Source: an uncultured Anaerosacchariphilus sp. (GTDB lineage: Bacteria; Bacillota; Clostridia; Lachnospirales; Lachnospiraceae). From it: 8,002 bases of DNA. Position 1 is the stretch's first letter; every line of letters starts with the position of its first letter. The stretch is taken from NCBI GenBank assembly GCA_934373375.1, contig CAKROP010000080.1, forward strand, positions 1 through 8,002. The letters run 5' to 3'. A program made the translations under genes and the position numbers. Below, in pieces: positions 1-6,285 of the stretch. Below the pieces are notes generated by a model that did not search any database, was not told the origin of the DNA, and saw nothing but the letters and a program-made list of their open reading frames with translations.

Positions 1-676
1 TACCAGGCATGGAGCCGGTGTACGGGGTCAGGGCCGGATAGGAGGAGCACATCAGTACGCCCGCGATGGCCGCCAGTGCGGAACCGATGGCGAAGGTCAG
101 GGCAATGGTCGCGTTGACATTGACGCCCATGAGCTGGGCTGCGCCGCTGTCCTCGGATACGGCCAGCATGGCGCGGCCGGATTTGGAATATTTCATAAAG
201 GTCATCAGTCCGGCCATGATGATCAAGCAGGCCACTACAGTCACAATGGTTTCGCCGGAGATCACCAGCTTGCCGTCCATCAGCTTCAGAGCCGGGATGG
301 TCACGACAGAAGTGAAGGACTTGGTATTTGCTCCGTAAATCAGAAGTGCTACGTTCTGCAGGAAGTAGCTGACACCGATGGCGGTAATCAGCACGGCCAG
401 CTTGGAAGCCTTTCTCAGTGGCTTATAGGCAATCCGCTCAATCAGAACGCCCAGGACTGTACATGCCACAACGGAAAGCAGGACGCCCACTACCGGCGGC
501 ATTCCCATACCGCTGACTGCGGTAAACGCCACGTAAGCGCCGATCATAATTACATCTCCATGCGCGAAGTTCAGCATCTTCGCAATTCCATATACCATAG
601 TGTAGCCCAGCGCGATCAGCGCGTATACGCTTCCCAGACTGATTCCATTCACCAGGTAGGATATGAATCCTATCAT
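1..676 (-). CDS. livH: Branched-chain amino acid ABC transporter permease LivH (C-terminus cut by window edge)
   Basis: Integral membrane permease of a LivHMGF-type importer; with LivM it would form the channel that accepts substrate from the LivJ lipoprotein. The frame is open from ATG 676-674 to the left edge, giving 225 complete codons; the family is usually about 290 residues, so the last part is missing. Visible are several hydrophobic helices, the family signature LNFAHGDVIMIGAY (residues 35-48) and the cytoplasmic loop GRAMLAVSEDSGAAQLMGVN (167-186), which should contact the ATPases. The start is chosen because AGAGGTG (689-683) lies 6 bases upstream; an ATG at 680 is in another frame. 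It follows livJ but has its own promoter (721-749) and sits beyond a terminator. livM, livG and livF would be expected to the left. Family assignment is firm. The substrate could be another small amide or amino acid instead of Leu/Ile/Val. Confidence 0.95.
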   Translation of the reverse strand, partial: MIGFISYLVNGISLGSVYALIALGYTMVYGIAKMLNFAHGDVIMIGAYVAFTAVSGMGMPPVVGVLLSVVACTVLGVLIERIAYKPLRKASKLAVLITAIGVSYFLQNVALLIYGANTKSFTSVVTIPALKLMDGKLVISGETIVTVVACLIIMAGLMTFMKYSKSGRAMLAVSEDSGAAQLMGVNVNATIALTFAIGSALAAIAGVLMCSSYPALTPYTGSMPG

Positions 677-720
677 ACATAACACCTCTTCTTTTTGTCT
701 GTTGACGAGTTTTGCGTTCT

Positions 721-749
721 ATTATAGCATAGAAGATCTGCTCATACAA
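721..749 (-). promoter_or_regulatory. Promoter of livH operon (extended -10)
   Basis: On the minus strand there is a perfect -10 TATAAT (726-721) preceded by TG one base away (TGCTATAAT), an extended -10. Seventeen bases upstream is TTGTAT (749-744), a 3/6 match to the -35 consensus. The predicted transcript starts near 714, giving a leader of about 38 bases with the livH ribosome site at 689-683. Because it lies beyond the livJ terminator, it lets the permease genes be transcribed independently of livJ. Confidence 0.75.
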
Positions 750-819
750 CACTTTATTGTGCTAACACGGCGTATTTCCAAAAACTTTTGCGTGTCGGCT
801 GCCTTTTCTGACCTCAGAC

Positions 820-864
820 AGAAAAAGCGAAAACGAGAGGATCCCTGTGAAGAATCCCCTCGTT
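820..864 (-). terminator. Intrinsic terminator after livJ
   Basis: Minus-strand stem 864-854 (AACGAGGGGAT) pairs with 842-832 (ATCCTCTCGTT) over 11 base pairs including one G-U wobble, with an 11-base loop. It is followed by TTCGCTTTTTC (831-821). The wobble is a G-U pair only in the minus-strand RNA; on the plus strand it is an A-C mismatch, which supports minus-strand function. It lies 73 bases after the livJ stop and before the livH promoter. It may be partial, giving more LivJ than permease. Confidence 0.8.
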
Positions 865-887
865 GGGTTGTTTTCCTGTTCACTGCG

Positions 888-924
888 TTCACAGTAAAAC
901 GCCTTGCGGAACAGCGTCTGTGAA
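888..924 (-). other. Imperfect stem-loop between livJ stop and its terminator
   Basis: TTCACAG (plus strand 888-894) and CTGTGAA (918-924) form a 7-bp outer stem. A 4-base bulge (895-898) separates it from a 4-bp inner stem, ACGC (899-902) with GCGT (914-917). No T-tract follows on the minus strand, so it is probably not a terminator itself. It may be a 3' mRNA-protecting structure. The same CTGTGAA motif recurs in the loop of the adjacent terminator (845-851). Confidence 0.45.
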
Positions 925-937
925 TCTTTGCCTGAGC

Positions 938-2128
938 TTACAGCTCTGTGTACTCTCCGTCTACAACCTTAACTACCAGCGGAGCCTTGTTCGGCTCGCC
1001 ATCCTCGCCCCAGGTGATATCCTTGCCGGTGATACCGCTGTAGGATACGGAAGCCATAGCCTCTTTCATCGCGTCGCACAGATCGGATACGCTCATATCC
1101 GGTGTAGCGCCTGCTGCCTCGATAGCAGCCTTTACTACGTATACGCAGTCATAAGCGTCTGCCGCGAACTGATTCGGAGTCTCGCCGTAAGCTGCCTCGT
1201 ACTTGGATACGAAGCTCTGTACCTGCTCATCCTCAGACTTTGCTACGAACGGAGCCAGGAAGGTCAGACCCTCTGCCAGAGCGGTGTCGAAGTTCTCCAC
1301 GCCCAGAATTCCGTCCATACCGTCGCAGCCGAAGAAGGTCGGCTCATAGCCCTGCTTGTTGCACTCTGCCAGTACCAGAGAAGCCTCTGTGTAGTAGAAC
1401 GGCATGAACAGCAGGTCTGCACCTGCGTCCTTGGACTTCTGAACCTGTACAGAGAAGTCTGTCTTCGCGTCAGCTGTAAAAGCCTCTACAGATACAATAT
1501 CGAACGGCTGGTTCTCTGCCTCTGCAGCGAACGCCTCATAGATACCTGTGGAATATACGTCAGAGCTGTCGTAGATAACAGCTACCTTCTGTGCCATTCC
1601 GTTCTCGCCGATGTACTTTGCGGACTCGGTACCCTGTGTCGGGTCGGAGAAGCACATACGATATGCGTTGTCATACTGTACGCACTCTACTGCTGTTCCG
1701 GACGGTGTAATCTGGAACATGTTGTCTGCATGAGTCTTCTCAACAACTGCGATACACGGAGCACTGGTGGTGGTTCCGATGAGAACCTGCATGCCCCAGT
1801 CTTTCAGGTTGTTGTAAGCGTTGACAGCCTTCTCAGCGTCATGCTCGTCATCCTGGAAGTTATAGTCGATCTGATATCCGTTGATTCCGCCTGCCTCGTT
1901 GATCTCGTCAACTGCGATCTGAATACCGTTCTTTACAGCATTTCCGTAGATAGCAGCGCCGCCGGTGATAGGGCCTGTGCCGCCGATCTTAAATGTGTCG
2001 CTTCCTGCCGCCTCAGTAGAAGAAGCTGCGGAGCTGTCTGTTGTGCTTGTGGTATCCTTGGAGCCGCCGCATGCTGCGAGGGAAAGAACCATGGAACCAG
2101 CCAGAACTAAGCTTAATACCTTTTTCAT
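938..2128 (-). CDS. livJ: Branched-chain amino acid ABC transporter substrate-binding lipoprotein
   Basis: A 396-residue extracytoplasmic receptor that captures substrate and delivers it to the LivHM permease. It begins with a lipoprotein signal peptide: KK at 2-3, a hydrophobic core, and lipobox LAAC with the acylated cysteine at residue 20. A Ser/Thr/Ala-rich linker (about 21-45) tethers it to the membrane. The mature domain, from FKIGGTGPITG (46-56), is a type I periplasmic-binding fold (Peripla_BP_6, Leu/Ile/Val-binding class). Family-typical segments are DEINEAGGINGYQI (74-87), GTTTSAP (118-124), ITPSGTA (140-146) and FSDPTQG (160-166). Length is normal. The start is secure: AGGAGG at 2142-2137 lies 8 bases upstream of ATG 2128. 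It has its own promoter and terminator, and livH follows. Family certain; exact ligand (branched-chain amino acids, other amino acids or amides) cannot be read from the sequence. Confidence 0.95.
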   Translation of the reverse strand: MKKVLSLVLAGSMVLSLAACGGSKDTTSTTDSSAASSTEAAGSDTFKIGGTGPITGGAAIYGNAVKNGIQIAVDEINEAGGINGYQIDYNFQDDEHDAEKAVNAYNNLKDWGMQVLIGTTTSAPCIAVVEKTHADNMFQITPSGTAVECVQYDNAYRMCFSDPTQGTESAKYIGENGMAQKVAVIYDSSDVYSTGIYEAFAAEAENQPFDIVSVEAFTADAKTDFSVQVQKSKDAGADLLFMPFYYTEASLVLAECNKQGYEPTFFGCDGMDGILGVENFDTALAEGLTFLAPFVAKSEDEQVQSFVSKYEAAYGETPNQFAADAYDCVYVVKAAIEAAGATPDMSVSDLCDAMKEAMASVSYSGITGKDITWGEDGEPNKAPLVVKVVDGEYTEL

Positions 2129-2153
2129 AATAGTTTCCTCCTTTTGATATTCT

Positions 2154-2167
2154 CCGTAATCCTACGG
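2154..2167 (-). other. Small hairpin in the livJ 5' leader
   Basis: CCGTA (minus 2167-2163) and TACGG (2158-2154) form a perfect 5-bp stem around a 4-base loop, in the leader between the predicted transcript start and the AGGAGG ribosome site. It may affect mRNA stability or initiation. It is short enough to occur by chance and matches no riboswitch I recognise. Confidence 0.3.
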
Positions 2168-2191
2168 TCACCCGCTAATTACTTGCCATCT

Positions 2192-2221
2192 ATCTTACCC
2201 CCGCAAAATTCATTTTGTCAA
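2192..2221 (-). promoter_or_regulatory. livJ promoter
   Basis: A perfect -35 TTGACA (2221-2216) stands 18 bases from TAAGAT (2197-2192), a 4/6 match to the -10. The predicted transcript starts near 2185, giving a leader of about 57 bases. An 8-bp perfect palindrome AAGCGCTT (2220-2227) overlaps the -35 and could be a regulator half-site, but this is speculative. No hairpin terminator separates this promoter from the preceding nuclease-like gene (stop at 2261), so some read-through into livJ is possible. Confidence 0.75.
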
Positions 2222-2260
2222 GCGCTTTTTCCAGCTGTTTTATTTTCCGGATATTTACTG

Positions 2261-3238
2261 CTATTTTTTTTCCCGGATGCTGACGCTGTTCCCGCTGACT
2301 GAAAGGGAACGGATGCTGCGCAGGAAGCTGGACAGGCGGCTGTAACCGTAATCCTTGATATCAAAGGAACTGTGCTTCTTGTGAATCTCCTCGTAAATCA
2401 GGGACAGATTGTCCACCTGCCCGCCGTTTTTCTGAATGAATACCCGAATCTCCTGTTCCAGCTTTTCCCGGTCCAACTGATCGTTCAGGCCCACTGCCCA
2501 GGCTGAATCCAGCTGATAGAGGAACAGCCTCGGACAGGTATCTTTCAGGAATACCATCAGTTTCGTGTAACCGTAATTCCGTACGTCAAAATCCGTAAAC
2601 CGATCGTTCAGGCGGCTGCCCAGCTCGCCCAGATACGTAATTTTGCCCTTGTTCTCATTGTCGTTGATGATGGAAATCATAGCGTCCTCAATCTGTGAAA
2701 GAGGCGTCACCGCACTGGTATGCTCCTCCTCTGCCGCCTTGCTTCCCTTCTTTTGTCCGCTTATGGCGGACACTGTCTCCACGTCGCCCACTTGCTTATT
2801 GATGAGATTCAGGTGAATAAATTTATTGCAGGCCTTGGTCAGGGCCATGGGCGTCTTGGATTCCCCCATACCGATGACGTACATATTTTCCTCCCGAAGG
2901 CGCATGGCCAGACGGGTAAAATCACTGTCGCTGGTCACCAGGCAGAAGCCGTCCACCTTGCCCGAATACAGGATATCCATGGCGTCGATGACCATGGCCA
3001 TGTCGGTGGAGTTTTTGCCTGTGGTATAGGAAAACTGCTGGACCGGCGTGATGGAATTCTCCAGAAGCACCTGCTCCTTCCACCCATTGGACTTACCGGA
3101 CCAGTTGCCGTAAATCCGCCGGAAGGACGCGTATCCGTAGTTCTCAATCTCATTAAAAATGCTTGCCGCGTACTTTGCGCTGATATTATCTGAATCGATC
3201 AGCACCGCGAATTGTTTCTTATCTTCTATCTGTTCCAT
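2261..3238 (-). CDS. NYN (LabA/MARF1-like) domain protein with two OST-HTH/LOTUS domains
   Basis: A 325-residue cytoplasmic protein, a probable metal-dependent RNase or RNA-binding regulator. Residues 9-148 form an NYN/PIN-like domain with the expected acidic centre: D15 and D17 in LIDSDNIS, D79 in KNSTDMAMVIDAMDIL, and D104 and D106 in VTSDSDF. A charged linker (about 150-178) follows. Two related C-terminal domains, about 182-250 and 257-322, look like OST-HTH/LOTUS modules. Each carries a matching segment: FDVRNYGYTKLMVFL (217-231) and FDIKDYGYSRLSSFL (292-306). NYN plus OST-HTH is a known architecture (bacterial LabA-like proteins; animal MARF1 and related), and LOTUS modules bind RNA. 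The start is supported by AGAGG 8 bases upstream, which overlaps the stop of the preceding gene. Only 11 bases separate the genes, so co-transcription and translational coupling are likely. The true RNA target is unknown. Catalytic activity is inferred from the intact acidic residues. Confidence 0.88.
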   Translation of the reverse strand: MEQIEDKKQFAVLIDSDNISAKYAASIFNEIENYGYASFRRIYGNWSGKSNGWKEQVLLENSITPVQQFSYTTGKNSTDMAMVIDAMDILYSGKVDGFCLVTSDSDFTRLAMRLREENMYVIGMGESKTPMALTKACNKFIHLNLINKQVGDVETVSAISGQKKGSKAAEEEHTSAVTPLSQIEDAMISIINDNENKGKITYLGELGSRLNDRFTDFDVRNYGYTKLMVFLKDTCPRLFLYQLDSAWAVGLNDQLDREKLEQEIRVFIQKNGGQVDNLSLIYEEIHKKHSSFDIKDYGYSRLSSFLRSIRSLSVSGNSVSIREKK

Positions 3239-3249
3239 TTCCTCTTCCT

Positions 3250-4185
3250 CTACTTTCCTTTCGGTTCTCCCGGCGTCCAGTTATCCGACGGGGATGCGTT
3301 AAACACGAGCGTTTGTCCGTCTGACACGGCCACTATGGTACCCTGATCATCCGTCCGAAAAATCTGAATTCCCATTTCCCGGAGACGGTTTAAAACCTCC
3401 GCATGGGGGTGTCCGTAGGTGTTCCCCTCACCGCAGCTGAAGACCACATACTGCGGATCGATGGCTTTTAAAAAGTCCTCCGTATTGGCGGTGCGGCTGC
3501 CATGATGGGCCGCTTTGTAGACGTCCGCTTTCAGCTTCTCCCCGCTGGCTATCATGTCTTCCTCGGAATGCTCCTCGGCGTCCCCTGTAAATAAGAAGCT
3601 GTTCTCACCAAACTGCACCCGCACACCGATGGAATAATCATTGGCGTTACTGCCGTAGCTGTCTTTTACCGGACATACCACTGTCACCCGGGCCTCGCCC
3701 AGCGCATATTCGTCTCCCGCTTTCGGGTGGGTAATCTGATAATCTTTGGCCTTCACTGCCTGAATCACATCGTCGTAAGTCCGGGTATCCTTGCTGTAAT
3801 CGGGCATCCACACCTCATCGCAGTCGAACTTGTAAATAATCACATCCAGACCGCCGATGTGATCCGCGTCCGGATGGGTGCCGATAACATAGTCCAGATG
3901 ATCAATTCCCTGATTTTCCAGGTATGCCTGTACCTGGGTTCCTTTGCTGTTGTTCCCTGCATCGATAAGCATGGCGTGGCTGCCCTGTCGGATCAGGGTA
4001 CAATCGCCCTGTCCGATGTCCAGATAATGCACCTCCAGGGTGGAGCCATCTGAAACGCCCGCTCCGCCCGTCTCCTTTGTCAGCTGCTCCTGCACCGGAT
4101 AGACTGCCGCCAGTACCAGGGCGATCACCGCCAGCAGGAACTTTCTCGCCTGATTTTTTCCTTTTCTTCTTCTGCCTCGTGCCAT
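3250..4185 (-). CDS. Membrane-anchored or secreted ComEC/Rec2-type metallo-beta-lactamase-fold hydrolase
   Basis: A 311-residue protein matching the C-terminal MBL domain of the DNA-uptake protein ComEC, without the competence membrane channel. It has a very basic N-terminus (RGRRRKGK) and one hydrophobic segment (about 15-31), acting as signal anchor or uncleaved signal, so the domain should face outside. Motifs in order: YLDIGQGDCTLI (54-65), LIDAG (73-77), metal-binding THPDADHIGG (103-112; H104, D106, D108, H109), FTGDAE (199-204), KAAHHGSR (224-231; H227, H228) and a final HPH (259-261). All metal ligands appear intact. Stand-alone proteins of this class are common in Clostridia; phosphodiesterase or nuclease activity is expected from the family, not shown here. 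An in-frame TAA four codons upstream fixes ATG 4185 as the first ATG; its ribosome site (AGGA, 4 bases away) is weak. Transcribed just after the ftsH terminator and coupled to the NYN gene downstream. Confidence 0.9.
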   Translation of the reverse strand: MARGRRRKGKNQARKFLLAVIALVLAAVYPVQEQLTKETGGAGVSDGSTLEVHYLDIGQGDCTLIRQGSHAMLIDAGNNSKGTQVQAYLENQGIDHLDYVIGTHPDADHIGGLDVIIYKFDCDEVWMPDYSKDTRTYDDVIQAVKAKDYQITHPKAGDEYALGEARVTVVCPVKDSYGSNANDYSIGVRVQFGENSFLFTGDAEEHSEEDMIASGEKLKADVYKAAHHGSRTANTEDFLKAIDPQYVVFSCGEGNTYGHPHAEVLNRLREMGIQIFRTDDQGTIVAVSDGQTLVFNASPSDNWTPGEPKGK

Positions 4186-4262
4186 AATGTCCTGTTATGC
4201 TCCCTGTTTTTCTAGTCTTTTCTTATTACAACATCTCCTTCGGATATGTCGCTCCGCTTTGG

Positions 4263-4284
4263 ATGCCATCCGGCAGGATGTCAT
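4263..4284 (-). other. Hairpin in the leader of the MBL-NYN operon
   Basis: On the minus strand, ATGaCATCC and GGATGgCAT form an 8-bp stem with one internal mismatch around a TGCC loop. It sits a few bases after the predicted transcript start (about 4288) in a leader of about 100 bases. No known riboswitch class is recognisable. It is not followed by a T-tract, so it is not a terminator. Confidence 0.4.
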
Positions 4285-4294
4285 GCCTAACGAC

Positions 4295-4303
4295 ATTATA
4301 TCA
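4295..4303 (-). promoter_or_regulatory. Extended -10 promoter of the MBL-NYN operon
   Basis: TGATATAAT on the minus strand is a perfect extended -10 with TATAAT at 4300-4295. The position 17 bases upstream reads CTGTTC, a poor -35 lying inside the ftsH terminator stem, so the promoter would depend on the extended -10. The predicted transcript starts near 4288. It is placed so that a new transcript begins right after the ftsH transcript ends. Confidence 0.55.
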
Positions 4304-4352
4304 CAAAACAGGCGTTCGAACAGTACTTATTTTTCTGTTCGGACGCCTGTTT
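4301..4352 (-). terminator. Intrinsic terminator of ftsH (possibly bidirectional)
   Basis: A 16-base inverted repeat (4308-4323 and 4335-4350) extends by two A-T pairs on the outside and surrounds an 11-base loop. On the minus strand it is followed by TTTTGTGATA and lies 22 bases after the ftsH stop. One position is a C-A mismatch in the minus-strand RNA but a U-G wobble in plus-strand RNA. A T-rich tail (TTTCTTCCTATT) also follows on the plus strand, so it could stop antisense transcription as well. Confidence 0.85.
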
Positions 4353-4372
4353 CTTCCTATTATATAGCTCTT

Positions 4373-6166
4373 TTATTCAGTTACTGCCGGTACTTCCTCT
4401 TTCCGGTTCAGGATTTCCATGAATTCTTCGCCGGTGATGGTCTCCTTCTCGTACAGGAATTTGGCGATCTCATGGAGCTTCGGCATATTCTCGGTCAGAA
4501 GCTTTCTGGCCTTCTCATGCTCTGCACGTACCACCTCTACTACCTTTTTGTCAATGAGCGTGGCCGTCTCCGGAGAGCATGCCAGAGAGGTGTCTCCACC
4601 CAGATACTGGTTGCTGACCGTCTCCATGGCCACCATATCAAACTCCTCGCTCATACCAAAACGGGTAATCATAGCTCTGGCAAGCTTGGTGGCCTGCTCG
4701 ATATCGTTGGACGCGCCGGTGGTGATGGAGTGGAATACCAGTTCCTCGGCCACCCGGCCGCCGGTAAAGGTGGCAATCTTGTTCTCGATTTCCTCCTTGC
4801 TCATCAGGTTATGCTCGCCGGATTCCACCTGCATGGTGTAACCGAGCGCGCCCGAAGTACGGGGGATAATGGTAATCTTGTGAACCGGGGCGGAATGGGT
4901 CTGAAGTGCCGCCACCAGAGCGTGTCCCACCTCATGGTAGGAGACAATCAGCTTTTCCTTATCGGAGAGTACCTTGTTCTTCTTCTGGTAGCCTGCGATG
5001 ACCACCTCCACACTCTCCTCCAGATCACTCTGGGTCACAAACTTCCGGTTCTGGCGTACCGCACGCAGGGCCGCCTCATTGATGATATTGGCCAGCTCCG
5101 CGCCGGAAGCGCCTGCTGCAGCCCGGGCGATGGCATTAAAGTCCACACTTTCGCTCATATGAACCTTTTTGGCGTGAACCTTCAGGATATCCTCGCGGCC
5201 CTTCAGATCTGGCAGCTCCACCGGAACTCTCCGGTCGAACCGTCCCGGACGTAAAAGTGCCGGGTCCAGGGAATCCGGGCGGTTGGTGGCTGCCAGAATC
5301 ATAACGCCTTTCCGGCCGTCAAAGCCGTCCATCTCGGTCAGCAGCTGGTTCAGGGTCTGCTCCCGCTCGTCGTTGCCGCCCATACCGCCGCCGTCACGCT
5401 TCTTACCGATGGTATCGATCTCGTCGATGAAAACGATACAGGGAGCCTTCTCATTGGCCTGCTGGAACAGATCCCGGACCTTGGCCGCGCCCATACCCAC
5501 AAACATCTCGACGAATTCTGAACCGGAAATGGAGAAGAAAGGCACGTTGGCCTCGCCTGCTACCGCCTTTGCAAGCAAGGTTTTACCGGTTCCCGGAGGG
5601 CCTACCAGCAGCGCGCCCTTCGGCATGGTCGCACCGATCTCCGTATACTTGGCCGGGTTGTGCAGAAAGTCTACAATTTCGGTCAGAATCTCCTTGGCCT
5701 CATCCTCGCCCGCCACATCGGAGAATTTGATGCCGGTGGTGGACTCCACGTAAATCTTGGCGTTGCTCTTGCCGAAGGTCATGGCGTTGCCGCCCATCAT
5801 GCCGCCCATTTTCTTGTTCAGATTCTTCATCAGCATCTGACCGATGACAATCATGATAATGAAGGGCACCATGGATATCAGCAGGGACATCCATGGGGAA
5901 GCCTCCTCCACGATCTCCGTACCGAATTCCACACCTGCGTCCTGCAGACGATTCACCAGATCCGGGTCGTTGAAGACGCCGGTCTTATAGTAGTTTACCG
6001 GATCTGCATTGTCGGAAAAGATGATCTGATTATCCTCCACCTGAACCTGCTTAATCTTCTGCTCATCCAGCATAGTCAGGAAAGTATCGTATCCCACTTC
6101 CTTGACCGTAGGGTTCAGAACCTTCGGAAATACAAACATATTTAACAGAACCATGATGATAATCAC
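4373..6166 (-). CDS. ftsH: ATP-dependent zinc metalloprotease FtsH (start disrupted or uncertain)
   Basis: Membrane-bound AAA+ protease that extracts and degrades misfolded membrane proteins and regulators. Counting from GTG 6166 (597 residues): remains of TM helix 1 (1-14), an extracytoplasmic domain, TM2 (about 94-114), Walker A GPPGTGKT (189-196), pore loop MFVGMGA (221-227), Walker B FIDEID (246-251), second region of homology [20 protein letters not shown] (293-312), zinc motif HEVGH (411-415) and third ligand D488 in SNDIEQAT. The enzyme body looks fully intact. The start does not. In-frame homologous sequence (EVKNSKKPFIFYYTI) continues upstream of GTG 6166 to codon GAA 6211-6209, which is preceded by TAG (6214-6212) and ATG (6217-6215). 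That ATG has AGGAG 6 bases upstream. Reading through TAG would give 614 residues. Starting at GTG would remove about half of TM1 and has no evident ribosome site. Confidence 0.95.
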   Translation of the reverse strand: MIIIMVLLNMFVFPKVLNPTVKEVGYDTFLTMLDEQKIKQVQVEDNQIIFSDNADPVNYYKTGVFNDPDLVNRLQDAGVEFGTEIVEEASPWMSLLISMVPFIIMIVIGQMLMKNLNKKMGGMMGGNAMTFGKSNAKIYVESTTGIKFSDVAGEDEAKEILTEIVDFLHNPAKYTEIGATMPKGALLVGPPGTGKTLLAKAVAGEANVPFFSISGSEFVEMFVGMGAAKVRDLFQQANEKAPCIVFIDEIDTIGKKRDGGGMGGNDEREQTLNQLLTEMDGFDGRKGVMILAATNRPDSLDPALLRPGRFDRRVPVELPDLKGREDILKVHAKKVHMSESVDFNAIARAAAGASGAELANIINEAALRAVRQNRKFVTQSDLEESVEVVIAGYQKKNKVLSDKEKLIVSYHEVGHALVAALQTHSAPVHKITIIPRTSGALGYTMQVESGEHNLMSKEEIENKIATFTGGRVAEELVFHSITTGASNDIEQATKLARAMITRFGMSEEFDMVAMETVSNQYLGGDTSLACSPETATLIDKKVVEVVRAEHEKARKLLTENMPKLHEIAKFLYEKETITGEEFMEILNRKEEVPAVTE

Positions 6167-6211
6167 GATGGTGTAATAAAAAATAAATGGCTTTTTGCTG
6201 TTCTTGACTTC

Positions 6212-6228
6212 CTACATCTCTATCTCCT
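6212..6228 (-). other. ftsH ribosome site and ATG followed immediately by in-frame TAG
   Basis: AGGAG (6228-6224) lies 6 bases before ATG (6217-6215), the spacing expected of the genuine ftsH start. The next codon, in frame with ftsH, is TAG (6214-6212). I checked the frame codon by codon from GTG 6166 back to this ATG and found no other stop. A single C-to-T change from CAG would produce this state, but the original codon is unknown. Confidence 0.85.
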
Positions 6229-6247
6229 GTCGTTTCAGCGTTTTCAT
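6212..6247 (-). CDS. Possible 11-codon leader ORF in frame with ftsH
   Basis: ATG 6247 opens an 11-residue reading frame (MKTLKRQEIEM) ending at the TAG directly before the ftsH frame. The predicted transcript start (about 6248) would place this ATG at or next to the 5' end, making it nearly leaderless; it has no ribosome site of its own. The ORF contains the AGGAG that serves the second ATG. It could be a leader peptide or simply a fortuitous extension of the frame. Confidence 0.2.
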   Translation of the reverse strand: MKTLKRQEIEM

Positions 6248-6254
6248 GTTAAGA

Positions 6255-6283
6255 AGAATAGCATTTTACGCCGGAAGAATCAA
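6255..6283 (-). promoter_or_regulatory. Probable ftsH promoter
   Basis: Minus-strand TTGATT (6283-6278), a 4/6 match to the -35, lies 17 bases from TATTCT (6260-6255), a 4/6 -10 preceded by TG one base away (extended -10). The predicted start is near 6248. No hairpin terminator is visible after the upstream permease (stop 6331), so read-through transcription may also supply ftsH. An overlapping TAAAAT at 6269-6264 is an alternative -10 with a poor -35. Confidence 0.45.
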
Positions 6284-6285
6284 TG

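Noticed and set aside
438..752. 104-codon minus-strand frame at the start of livH
   Set aside because: It uses ATGs just upstream of livH but runs in another frame. The livH frame gives clear permease sequence and explains the ribosome site.
863..2110. 415-codon open frame on the plus strand opposite livJ
   Set aside because: It is fully antisense to a well-supported binding protein with ribosome site, lipobox and family motifs. Its translation is cysteine- and leucine-rich without recognisable domains, as expected of a shadow frame.
2228..2260. Terminator after the NYN gene
   Set aside because: Only short palindromes (CAGCTG, AAGCGCTT) and a repeated ATCCGG are present. No stem of useful length followed by a T-tract is seen on the minus strand.
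4226..4240. AAGGAG ribosome site with ATG-TTG-TAA as a tiny leader ORF
   Set aside because: The ATG touches the AAGGAG with no spacing, and the frame ends after two codons. No other start lies at a usable distance.
4187..5254. 355-codon open frame on the plus strand opposite ftsH
   Set aside because: It overlaps the conserved catalytic part of ftsH, crosses the terminator hairpin, and has no domain I recognise or ribosome site.
6212..6214. Reassignment of TAG as a sense codon to explain the ftsH interruption
   Set aside because: TAG ends both the NYN gene (2263-2261) and the MBL gene (3252-3250) at the lengths expected for their families, so TAG works as a stop in this genome.
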